Positions 44,695-54,430 of a DNA stretch of 64,000 nucleotides are shown piece by piece. Each line of letters begins with the position of its first letter. Position 1 is the first letter of the stretch. The notes beneath the pieces are model-generated. The model did no database searches. It was not told the origin of the DNA and saw only the letters and a list, made by a program, of their open reading frames with translations. A program made the position numbers and the translations under genes. This stretch comes from Hygrocybe punicea (Eukaryota; Basidiomycota; Agaricomycetes; Agaricales; Hygrophoraceae), in the NCBI GenBank assembly GCA_963556145.1, contig OY744463.1, positions 1,364,001 through 1,428,000 of the forward strand, in the 5' to 3' direction.

Positions 44695-46265
44695 CAAGCA
44701 GCATCGACTCAAGCGACCCATTGCCATATGTGAGAGAGACTTGGTAAGAACCCAGCTTCTCAATTTCTCGATTTTCTTATGCTTTATACAAGGACATCCC
44801 AATCATTTCAATCCCATGCAGCTGTGGTCATTAAACTTCTCACCACAGCAGATCAGAATAGTGGAGATACCCTCGGTATCTTCACATATGTGGCTGCAAA
44901 GGACTGCCAGAAAATGCTATGGATGTGGCAGCACGAAGATTGTTCCAAGCCATTCTACAAATGTCTCCTTGATGTCCCACCATCCTGGGCCAAAGCCGGT
45001 CATCATCCTTTTCCAGTTCCACAGTCGATAATGACCTTTTCGGGTAGGCAAGATGCCGACTTTCTCGAATCACTTTTGCAGCCTCTCAATGAATACTTCC
45101 TGAAACTATCTAAACTTGGGATCCCAAACCTGATGAAGTTGGTGGTCGACTACACGACCGATTCAGACCTTCCCCCCATTTACACCATGAACACTTGTGA
45201 AGAAGTCCACCGATTACTATGCTATCTCCTCTGGTGCTATGATTGTTCTCTTCTAGCACTTAATAAGTTCACAGGTACACCTTTGTTGGACAAGAAGATG
45301 GAGGATTTTGAAGCCACTGTCCATTGTTTCACCACATGTGCTCTTATGCTCCAGGACTTCACTTATTCCTCTATTCTCATGGAACATATTTCTAGGATCC
45401 AACCTGTGGACCCTCGTGCTCAGCAGCTTGATGATTGGATAGATGCGGAAGAGGGTGAGGAAGTGCTGGATTCGGAACTCATCGGTAATGCTTATGCCAA
45501 TTGGTTGCAGTTGCAGGTCATTTATTTTGAGGCCACAAATAACCTCATTGGAATTGCCTCTCAGTTTCATGGTGTATCTCTCAAAGTTTTTACCATTCAG
45601 CATGCAGAAGTGGCTTTACGCTCCTGGTGGGAGGTTGTTGCAGAAGTCTTGTCTTCCTCCAGTCCTAGTGGCTCCTCAAGTTGCAGTCTGCAGGATGTGA
45701 TTTTAGCAATTGAGAAAGTGATATTGAGGAACATAAGCTTTGGGAAGCAGCTAAAGGGTGACATGTTGTTGGGCAAGAACCTCCATGGAATACCCCACTG
45801 TGAAGCCTTCCTGGCCAGCCTTATCCACCACTCCAATTCACTTGAAGCTCATGACATGGATGGCTTTACTGTAGGACATCTCTATTCTCAATATACCATA
45901 GCATCCTTCTGATTTCTTATCATGTAGAATTTGAACCCCATCTTCGTGGTTTCCAACAGGTGCTGTGCTGCATGTTCTCACTTATTGTCCCTTTTAGCCC
46001 AGAGCCCCTGCAGTTCCATGGGTGGGATTCACATCAGGAGGTTATCGCATGTAATCTGCCCCCATATCTCCTGGCTCCCATCATCGACTCCATGATAACT
46101 CACTTTGGCGCAAAGTTGAATGTTGTCATACAGAAGTTGTACTCTGCTACTCAGTCTGAATTGTGGCAGCAGAATGACTCTTGCATTGCATACATACCTT
46201 CAACTACTACGAAATTTCCTTTCTTCTCTGATTTCTTGAACAGGATTTGCAGATACCTGACTTGA
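44695..46265 (+). pseudogene. OTT_1508-like deaminase family gene, probably decayed
   Basis: DPLPYVRETW (ending about 44743) splices to TSQSFQSHAAVVIKLLTTAD, and the frame stays open to 45912: DTLGIFTYVAAKDCQKMLWM, LNEYFLKLSKLGIPNLMKLV, then a helical region and NLHGIPHCEAFLASLIHHS. The H-C-E-A motif fits the H-x-E zinc/catalytic motif of the deaminase fold. After an intron the next exon has VLCCMFSLI and YLLAPIIDSMITHFGAKL, where the family has a K-C-C-x-x-C metal-binding motif; here the last Cys is absent. OTT_1508-like deaminases are expanded in basidiomycetes with unknown substrates. The loss of a metal ligand suggests an inactive copy, unless the splice choice is wrong. Confidence 0.5.
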
Positions 46266-46399
46266 TCATGGCATCACCCCCAAAGCCCTGTATTACTTCG
46301 TCACCTTTCCTGAGACGTAACATTTTTGTTTCTGTCTGTTCCAGGACACTATGCACCCAATTTAGTTCTCATGTAAAATTTTCTATTGCACATGTGGTG

Positions 46400-48310
46400 C
46401 AGTTGATTATTTCTCTAGTTTCATTCTTGGCTATTGTACCCCTCGCCAAAGCAAGTAACTGTTTTCATTTCAAGGTCCTTCATTAACTTTGTACAGTTAC
46501 TTGCATTCACAACAGATGAATTATCGCAGGACCCATCAATGTCACGTTGGTAAGATACTGGCTTCGACATTCTCCCACTCCTCTCACTAATGTCATAGGA
46601 ACATTGGTTTACAGGGAAATGCGTTCGGTGTAGAGGCTCCGGGCCATCTGGACCCGAATCCTCTTCATATCCCACTTCATCCCCGTCCATTCCCATTCAG
46701 GTATTGTCGATTCCACCCAATTCCGGTTCTCTCCGTCGATTCTGCTCCGGATTCCGCCTCCGGAATCGTTCCTACTCAAGATGCAATGTCTCTAACGACC
46801 CGGAATCAGTACGTATATAGTTACATATGATATATCTTCGTTTCCCGTTACTTAGTACATAGCACCATTCCTCCTATACTCCGCTCCACTCCACTCCTAT
46901 CAGTTACAGCCTTCGCTTGTAGTACATAGTTACTACAGCACAGGATCACTCCCAGTAGTATAAAAGATGTACCCTTATACTACAATCATCATCATATTAC
47001 ACCATATCATATTACATCCCATCATATAGAAAAATACAGGTTATCACTCCCCTTCAGTTCTATTTCTTAGTCCTTGCTTCGTATCGTCTCCATATTAGTC
47101 TTCGTACTCCACTCCCTACACTTCCCCTCTGATCCGGAACCCTGGATTCGGGTTGGATTGACTAGACACTACAGAAAGACTTTACTCCTCTGATCACTTC
47201 TTAGCTGATCACCCTTTCCGTAGATTCCCATTTCGGGTCTACAACTGAACTCGCCGTCACATCGGGTTTTTGTAAACCACTTCTCTCTGCAAAATCTGAC
47301 ATGGAGAATACAATTTACAGTGTCGAACTGATCATTTCCACAAGTCAAGCAAGACTCTTCATGAATATCAGACATTCACCATCTGTGACCCAATAGATAG
47401 TTGCCCTCATGAAATGTGAATTGCGCATTGTGCAGTCTTCTCGTAAGTGACAAATTATAGCATACTTGCCCGATTCTGTGCATGCCAAGCAATGATGTGT
47501 TGTACTCATTAATCATAAAACCCTTCATTACACTCGAACCTGGAATTGATGCATATTTTTTATTCACAGTTGTGGGCTCCATCTTGAGCAATCTTCGTAG
47601 GTGGCTTTCCTTACACTGCTGTGCTTAACTTAAAAGGATTTATCAGATCTGGTCTTTGGAATGTGTTTCTTCACTGGAGGTACCCGGTTTTCAGAACAGG
47701 GTTTTGGTGCCAGTCAGTTCAAACCACTTTTTGCTTTTGATGATATAGTTTGATGGTCATTGTTTGCAGGTGCAACACAGCTCAACTCATCATTGTTGAC
47801 CATCAGTGTCATTGCAGTGCTTCTGCCAGCTGCATTCCATTTTGCTGTCTCACCTGGATCTCCAGCGGCCACAAAAACTGAAGACTCAGAAATCTTGCAA
47901 CTAACTTATGGTGTGAGTTTAATCTCACAACCTCATCTCCCCCTTTTACTGATGCCCCATATTCAGGTCACAATAATTTTGCTCTTCAGTTGCGAAATTA
48001 CTTCCTTATCCTTCTTACAGGGAACTCATCAATCCTTTTCACTAGTCTATGGCTCATATCTGTTCTTCCAACTTCAAACCCACTTGACCCTATACGATGG
48101 CAGCAATGTTTTTAAATCCACCAAATATCCACCAAAACCACTGGGGGAACGCAAGATCAAGGATGGTATAACATCCCTCATGCACACAGTCACTGGTTGC
48201 CCTTGCTCAACGACTGGTGGGATGGCAATGGCAACTGATGAGGAGGCTGTGCCAAACTTGGACAACATTTCAGAGCCAGAGGAAGTGAAACTAAGTCTAG
48301 TTCTTTGAGA
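46400..48310 (+). pseudogene. Vacuolar Ca2+/H+ exchanger (CAX/VCX type), 5' part of a broken gene
   Basis: Many small exons can be chained. LIISLVSFLAIVPLAK (to 46450), LLAFTTDELSQ (46497 on), INVTL, GNA (46613-46620), VELIISTI (about 47321), ALMKCELRIVQSS (about 47391), LVGSILSNL, LVFGMCFFTGGTRFSEQGFG (about 47647), then ATQLNSSLLTISVIAVLLPA and AAFHFAV with DSEILQLTYG. A following exon begins VTIILL and has LVYGSYLFFQLQTHLTLYD. G-N-A-V-E-L and the E-D-S-E-I-L-Q-L loop are hallmarks of CAX antiporters, which load Ca2+ into the vacuole using the proton gradient. The conserved block between LSQ and INVTL is missing and the N-terminus is not found. The gene ends at the DIRS element and continues at 53470. 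Confidence 0.8.
46629..47173. mobile_element. Possible solo LTR within a CAX intron
   Basis: A 545-bp stretch starting TGTAGAGGCTCC and ending GACACTACA, with TATAAAAGATG near 46963. It lies inside what would be one intron of the exchanger gene (46621-47320), which is otherwise far too long. No target duplication was found, so the call is weak. Confidence 0.35.
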
Positions 48311-48582
48311 GTCCGTTACGGTGAAGCTTAGATTGAAGAGAGGTAGGGAGGAGCAAGGCATGTAGCTACTTGTAAGAAATTGGGAGAGGGGAAGAGTGAA
48401 TGAAGAGAGGGTTGGGTGAAAGCCAGGGGGCTTCTCAGCCCTGAGAAGGATGGTTCTGTCTGTGGGAAGGAACCAATGTGAGCAGCGAATCCCAGTGCCT
48501 AGGTAGGAGGACGATGACGCATTGAGCGAGCATCGGTTCCCATTTTCTAGGAGATGGTTGAGAAAGGAACTCACAAAACATT

Positions 48583-49695
48583 CTAGCGGACTGGAGGCAT
48601 GGTGAGACGGATGATGCTATCATGCAGGGCGGGGACGGCTTGCATGTACGGTGCCATGATCTGTGTGTGCTTCCTTAGGTATAGGAGGAATGAGTCGCTG
48701 GCCCAGTGCCCCTTGACCTTCATGACCTCAAAGGGGATGCCTCGAAGGAGGTATTCCAAAGTCGAGCCTATGCGGATGCCGTGGCCTTGGAGGGGGTCTA
48801 TGTTCAACCTGCGTGCTGCCTTGGCTAGGCACTCCAACATTTTGGATTTGGTGAGGGCTCGGAAGCCCTTGCCATGGCGGTAAGCAAAGAGAATCCGCGG
48901 GGGGCTGGTTCAACTGGAGGTGGTTGTTCAGGGCCGCTTCAGGGTCTGAGCTGCCGAGTTGCCTTGCCCAGGAAACATCTTCCCCAGAGGAGGAGGTTTT
49001 TGTGTGGGGGAGGTGGAAGGAGGTCATTTCCAGGTTGTTGCAGTCATGGACTGAGGTGATGTGGGCTGGCGTGATGTGTGTTGAGCTGTGAAAGGTCCCC
49101 AGCTTCAGGTTTTTTACTGTGAACTCGCCAAGGCAGGCTGCTGAGTAGAAGGTTGTGGTGAGGCAGCCGAAGACGGCCGCGTCGAGGGGGGCTGATAGGT
49201 CGAGCTGGGACCGGAGTGTCACGATGTAGTTGACGGTGAAGGGGAGACGGGGTTTCCTTTTGGATGAGGCGGGGCAGAGGGCATTGGTGGCCTTCAGGAT
49301 GCCTTGCGTCTCGAGGTTGTTTGGGTGCCAAGGGATGCCATGGATGATATGCCAAGCTCGGACCCCGTAAAGGTAGTTGCCGATGGACTTGGCAGCATAG
49401 GAGCCCGTGAGGGTGGCGGTGAAGGTGGACAGCACGACGCTGCTGGCCGGGGCATGTTGGGATTCCAGAAGGTTCTTTTTGTCGCAGAAGAAATGAAAGA
49501 GGAGGAGACCAGTACCATAGGTCTCTTGAGTGTTCTCCGCCCAGGTGTGTTCAAGTACATCCGCGATGCGCGTGAGATCCTCTGGCACCAGGTTTGTTGG
49601 GATCCCTTGTTCATCTAGGATGGTGCAAGCCTGCAGGGGGTGCCAGATCCGGAGGCAGTCCCGAGCAAGGCAGTGGGGGTGGAGGAGGGACAGAG
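48583..49695 (-). pseudogene. DIRS tyrosine recombinase
   Basis: The N-terminal core-binding part is TWAENTQETYGTGLLLFHFF and SYAAKSIGNYLYGVRAWHII. The catalytic part has FYSAACLGEFTVKNLKLG, where related enzymes have an Arg before L-G-E-F; here it is Cys (TGC, one transition from CGC). A frameshift in a C-run near 48905 separates it from LFAYRHGKGFRALTKSKMLE and GHGIRIGSTLEYLLRGI with VKGHWASDSFLLYLRKH, which contain the H-x-x-R, H/W and Tyr positions. Such enzymes join circular DIRS cDNA into the genome. Two lesions make activity unlikely. Confidence 0.75.
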
Positions 49696-49787
49696 AGGGT
49701 GTTAGGCCCTGGTGGTAGGGAGCGGGGGCATGGGGGCGGGGACCTTGGGAAGGCAGGGGGGAGTTCCATGCTGGGGCCTTTGCTGGC

Positions 49788-50560
49788 CTACCCGCTGTTG
49801 CTCCAGTCCGTCGCCTGCTGTTCGAGTGTGAAGGGGATGTGGCAGTTGGGGGGGGCAGTGGCATCCTGATGCAGTTTTGTCTTGGGGAGTGCTGGAGCAG
49901 GGTGGACAGGAGAGCAGGGCTCAGATCCTGGAACACGGGAGTCGAAGTTGACGATGAAGCGAGAGAGGTCAGCAGGTATTTCAATGGGGGGGAGTAGGAG
50001 GGAGAAAGGGGGGTATATGCCTCTAGATGGGCCGTCGGCTGGGTTGTGTTCGCTGGGAACAAATCTTGTGTGGATGACATAGGAGGAGGGGGCTGTGAGG
50101 GTGTGGATCCTTTTGACGACGTTGTTGATCTGGGAGTTGCGGCTCCGGCCTCTCCACCAGCCCTGGACGACTCCGTTGTTGTCCCCAAAGACCTTGAGGT
50201 GAGAGCCTGGAGGATAGTGGGCGATAGCATAGTGGACCAAGAATTTGAACCCGACTGCTTCTGCCCAGCCGATGTCCCTGTTGTCATGCTGCCATCCTGG
50301 GAGGAGGTGCCAGGCATGCCAGAGCAGCCCAATTGTGACTGCAATGTCGAAACCGGAGCTTGCGTCAGAGAACGAGCTGGTGTCGATAACAGGAACGGGG
50401 GTGGGGATTGGGCGCGAGATGTCGGGTTTGGATAGGAGGTGTCTCCACCAGCGAAGATCTTCTGCAGTGCCGCGGGGGGGGGGGTGCGTGGTTTGAAAGG
50501 ATTATTGTGGAAGATCCCCAGCATAGCCTCCAGTCTGGAGAGGTAAGCGCGTCCCACTGG
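49788..50560 (-). CDS. DIRS RNase H domain region
   Basis: The frame contains SHLKVFGDNNGVVQGWWRGR, NSQINNVVKRIHTLTA and VIHTRFVPSEHNPADGPSRG, matching the RNase H of DIRS-like elements (D-N-x-G-V-V-x-G-W-W; N-P-A-D-x-P-S-R). It degrades the RNA strand during reverse transcription. It lies in a different frame from the RT upstream, so there is a shift or the products are separate. Confidence 0.65.
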
Positions 50561-50599
50561 AATAACAAGGCTGGCATGGAGAAGCTTGCCGAAGAGGTT

Positions 50600-52021
50600 T
50601 TAAATGTCATTGAGGACGTGGGTGGGTGCCGTCTCCCACTGAGCGATTGTGGCCAGGTACTTCTCTTTCTTTTTGGGAGGAATGGCAACCGTCCAAAGCT
50701 CCAGGTTCCAGGTGAAGCCGATGAAAGGGACCTGCGAGCAAAAGGGGATATCCTTGGATGTCTCCCAAGGGATGCCCAGCTCCTGCAAGAGGGCATCGAT
50801 GTCCACCATGCAATATGAGAAGGCCGCATGGGAGGTAGGACAAGGGGAGGAACCCGAGAGGTCTTGGATGGGGAGAGAGGCATCCTCGTCAAACTCTTCG
50901 GGGGAGTCGTCAGGCATTGTGTCACCGTGGTACCAGTAACGGCCGCCGGAGTGTATTCGGCCCCCGTTTTGCATGATAGCTGCATTCCAGCCCGAGCGGC
51001 GGGCATTGTATTGGGCAATGTGTTTGAGGCGGATGCGGAAGAATATGTGGTCATCACTCCATTTTGAGAGGGGCCCGATCCTGCGTGCCCGCATGAGGTC
51101 GGCGCCTGCGTCACCCAGTTTGCCATGGTTTCCTGAGGAGGAGAGACCAAAGCAGCTGCAGGTGTCGATGTTGAAGGCGTCTGGGCCGGGAAGGTGGAGA
51201 ACGAGGCTGGGCCATTGGGCGGGCAAGATTGGGATGGTCCAGTGTGCTTCCGCAACATCCCGAACTGCCCCCTGCGAGCCAGGAGGGAGGCGGCTGATGA
51301 GGAGGCAGATTGTCGAGAATGTGCCCCAGGTGCATGGGTATAGGTCGGAGTCGATTGCTCAGTTGATTGAAGATCTGTTGCTGGAGGGTTTCGAGGGGAA
51401 GGAGAGGTTTTGTACCATCCGATAGGACTCTTTGTTGCCTGGCTTTGGGGTGAGGGAGAGTGGGGAGCTCTGGAAAGGGCCAATGAGATCCTTGACTTCA
51501 GCGCGGGTGAAGGGGCCGAAGTGTCATTCTCGGGTATTTTCCTTGGCGATGATGGCTGCAAATTTGGCGGAATGCAGAGCGATGGTGGGGCTGTTGGCGG
51601 GGGCGAAGGTGCTGAGGATGGGGGGGATACCAGCGTCGAAACCGGAATGAATGAGGCTGGGGAGGCTGGGGTATCTGTGTAGCAGGTTTGCCTCTGTGAG
51701 GAGGCGAAGCCAAGCGCTGGCGATGTATGGGGTTTTTGGTTTAGTTTTTCTGGCTGCGAGGGCAGCTCTGGGCCCCATGAGACTTGCTGCCGCAGCCAGA
51801 GCATTCGTGGCGATCGGTGTGGGAGGTGCTGTGGCAGCCGCGGGGAAGTTGCCAGTCGGAGCAGAGGACCAAGCCGGAGGGGTTGATGAGGCGGCCCAGG
51901 TCGTTTCGGTGGGAGTGGGATTGAGAATGGTCCCACAGGACAGTGGCCCTGCAGTGGACTGTGTCGTGACGGAAGCGGCCGAGGCAGAGGGTGCAGACTG
52001 AAGGCCCCAGGTCGGGTGCAC
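50600..52021 (-). pseudogene. DIRS reverse transcriptase
   Basis: Upstream part: LLHRYPSLPSLIHSGFDAGI, then SPTIALHSAKF, a TGA at 51524-51526 where E-R-H-F-G-P-F-T would be expected, and then the finger and palm blocks: RMVQNLSFPSKPSS, AIDSDLYPCTWGTF, GAVRDVAEAHWTIPILPAQW, FNIDTCSCFGLSSSGNHGK. The catalytic motif is KWSDDHIFFRI (D-D), followed by QELGIPWETSKDIPFCSQVP and FIGFTWNLELWTVAIPPKKK. The fold is recognisable and the D-D pair intact, but the nonsense codon suggests it is inactive. Confidence 0.72.
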
Positions 52022-52045
52022 CCCCTTGAAAAACCTGCTGGGAGG

Positions 52046-53230
52046 TTAGGCTTTTCTTGGGAGGGGGGAACCAGAAGCGGGGGGACCATTGGCGGAACTT
52101 GGGTGGTGACCTGGAGCGAGAGCGGCGGTTCCTACCGTGGGCAGCACTGTTTCGGCTGCCTCTGGGGAGTGGGGAGCGGGGCCATGATCTCGTCTGGGAG
52201 GGGAGGGGTCAGCAAGGTGCGAAGCGAAGCGTGAAGCAGGGAAGCGGTGCATGGGTAGGGTGCGGTGCAGGTGCGGAATGGTGCAGGGAGTGGTGTGGTG
52301 CAGTGCAGGTGCAAAGCGGTGCGGTGCGAGGTGCAAAAGAAAAGGGAGACTGACCTCATGAAGGGTTGCTTGGTGGTCCAAGTAAAAGGCTTCGCGAGTG
52401 ATCTTGGCGAGGAGATCTTCGTCGATGAGGCCGATGTTGAAGCCGGCATCCTTCCGCTCAAGCGTGGCATGCCATTCCCAGTGGGCCCGGGCCTGGTACA
52501 AGAGGAGGATGCGTTGACCATCTGGTTGGGAACGGAGTTTGTGGGCGTAGAGTTTGTACCAGAATATTGAGAGGGCGTCTGTGGCGATTTCGGGCCAGTG
52601 TAGCTGGCATTGGTTGCAGAGCATGAGGGTGCTGCCAATTTCCATCTGGTCCCAGGTGAGGTCTTCGTCTTTTATGGCCTTGTGAGAGGCATGGATGGTG
52701 GCAACTGGTTTGAGGACCATGAGGACGGAGTTGGTTTTGGTGATACTGAACATATCGTCCGCGGCGGAGCGTTGGGTCGTGGCGGCATCATTGCAGCCCT
52801 CTGGTGTGAAGTACCAGAGCTTGACGTATTCGAATTTGCGGAGCCTTTCGAGGGTGTAGGCTGAGGGGCGTTGGGAGATGTTAGTGCCGATTGATTTTGT
52901 CAGGTCGAAGGTGTGCATCTTTGGTTTCTTCTTTTCTGCCTCCTTGAGCTCGTCTGCGGCTTCTTTGTCTCGTAGGGCCTGGGCGGCTGTCTCTGTGTCC
53001 GCAGCTGCCTGGGCGGCTATGTCCTTGAGGAGCTGGTTGGCCTCAACTTGGGCTGCCCAAGCCGCCTTTTGTGTGTTGTTTTGTGCTGACCAGGAGGCCA
53101 CGAGGTTGAGGGTAGCTTGTTCGGGGGTGATATGCATGGCTGCAGCAATGGTATTGTGGATGTTGAGGAAGTCGTCCGAGCCGAAGTCAGGGCATATCTG
53201 GAGATTGGGGTCTGATTCGATCCGCGGCAT
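52046..53230 (-). CDS. DIRS gag-like protein
   Basis: The first ORF of the element starts MPRIESDPNLQICPDFGSDD. It has an Ala/Gln/Glu-rich helical segment (about residues 40-100, QAAADTETAAQALRDKEAAD) and a conserved globular block (LERLRKFEYVKLWYFTPEGC; TKTNSVLMVLKPVATIHASH; RILLLYQARAHWEWH). After LDHQATLHE a GTCAGT donor (52354) probably starts an intron, because the rest becomes His/Pro/Ala-rich over GGTGC/GCACC repeats. Role by analogy: nucleocapsid formation. Confidence 0.6.
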   Translation of the reverse strand: MPRIESDPNLQICPDFGSDDFLNIHNTIAAAMHITPEQATLNLVASWSAQNNTQKAAWAAQVEANQLLKDIAAQAAADTETAAQALRDKEAADELKEAEKKKPKMHTFDLTKSIGTNISQRPSAYTLERLRKFEYVKLWYFTPEGCNDAATTQRSAADDMFSITKTNSVLMVLKPVATIHASHKAIKDEDLTWDQMEIGSTLMLCNQCQLHWPEIATDALSIFWYKLYAHKLRSQPDGQRILLLYQARAHWEWHATLERKDAGFNIGLIDEDLLAKITREAFYLDHQATLHEVSLPFLLHLAPHRFAPALHHTTPCTIPHLHRTLPMHRFPASRFASHLADPSPPRRDHGPAPHSPEAAETVLPTVGTAALAPGHHPSSANGPPASGSPLPRKA

Positions 53231-53469
53231 TTTTTAGGAGAGTTTGGAAGAGGAGAAGGCTTAATAGGCTTAATAGTGGCTTTTTGAGGGGAAAAGGGCA
53301 GGTAGCAAGAGAAGTGTATTCTAGAGAGGGAAGAGATTGAAGAAAACGAGCCGCAACGACGATGACAGCAGGACACAGAGTGTTGACTCCATGTCACACC
53401 TGTCACTCGCTCAAAGACCATTTCTTATGTCACACTCGTACCTCACTTTGACTTAAGATTGCAAGATGT

Positions 53470-53650
53470 GCATCATCTTATTAGTTGTCATTACTGCGGT
53501 AAGTCTTTTCGTGAGTTGTGTTACGGCTCATTGAAAGTCCATGTGCAGCTCATTGCTGTAATGGCTGAATTTCTTGTCAATTCCATCGATGGTCTTACCC
53601 AAAGCGGTAAAATCAGCAAGGAATTTGTTGGTGTGATGTTGCTTCTGATG
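53470..53650 (+). pseudogene. Ca2+/H+ exchanger, 3' part of the broken gene
   Basis: KMCIILLVVITA (donor GTAAGTC at about 53500) joins across an intron ending GTGCAG to LIAVMAEFLVNSIDGLTQSG and KISKEFVGVMLL. That is the start of the second CAX repeat, just before its G-N-A-A-E-H motif. The next base pairs are the TGTAGATG edge of an LTR fragment, so the gene is cut again. Together with 46400-48310 this shows one exchanger gene broken by at least two insertions. Confidence 0.8.
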
Positions 53651-54430
53651 TAGATGCGGGTTCAGGGTGGCTTCGGAACAATAAAGAAGGTGATCCTAAC
53701 CTAGGGGTGTCAGCGTAGAAGTGACTGTGGATAATCAGTGTTGGGGATAATAGTAAAGGAAATGGAAATGGAAGTAAAATATAATGCCACCGTGTAAAAC
53801 TGGACAAATAACGATGAATCCGGTGATGAATGGACTGAAAATGGATGAATAAAGAAGAACCCGACGATGCCGATGATGTTGGGTATGGCAGGTCAGGTCG
53901 GGTTGGGTCGGAAACGATGAATGAATAATGGAACAATGATAAAGATAATGAAGTGAACAATGAAAAGCTAATCTACGAGGATGAGGATTTGAAGGGACTA
54001 AAACATGAATCTGACTATAAGAAAACGGGGACTAAGGGTATCTCATTTTTTTGGTACGGTCATTGGGGACCATTTTTAAAGTACATGAGTGTGTAGTCTA
54101 CTTTTGGACATGTCTATTTTGACCGACAGAAACTACAAAGAGAAGATGGAATGGGGATGTGGAAAGGGGGGTTGCAAAGCGACATAGACAGGAAAATGGA
54201 GGGGAAAAGGAATATCCAAGAAAAAGATCTGAAATCTCACATATATCTCCAAAGGGATGAGGGGATGGGTATATAAGGCAAGTCCAAAGTCAGGGATCGA
54301 GTCTGATGAGATCCGTCTCCTATTATTAGAACTCCAGGGCTTCTGATGCTGCCGGATTTGGTCCAAAAGCGGCCATCACAAAGCGGCATGTGTCGGGTCA
54401 CATTGGTCACGTCAGGTCATGTCGCATCAG
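53649..54430 (-). mobile_element. Truncated LTR of the 976-bp family
   Basis: Reverse-oriented and diverged. It begins TGTAGATGCGGG, contains GTGTCAGCGTAGAAGTGACT and TGGTCCAAAAGCGGCCATC-like sequence, and loses similarity near 54430 before the other LTR end. No duplication is visible. Third copy of this LTR family in the window. Confidence 0.75.

Larger units (their letters stand above)
48311..53422 (-). mobile_element. DIRS-type tyrosine-recombinase retrotransposon (about 5.1 kb)
   Basis: Gene order on the minus strand is gag-like, RT, RNase H, tyrosine recombinase, which is the DIRS plan; there is no DDE integrase. CAX exons stop just left of it and resume just right of it. A short CTTTGAG match (left, about 48306-48312; inverted at right, about 53409-53415) may be part of inverted terminal repeats, so the limits are approximate. 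The element is decayed (stop at 51524, frameshift near 48910, altered recombinase Arg). Confidence 0.8.

Noticed and set aside
50365..52089. 574-codon open frame across the DIRS RT region
   Set aside because: It is a Pro/Ser-rich shadow of the RT frames, which carry the recognisable catalytic motif KWSDDHIFFRI.
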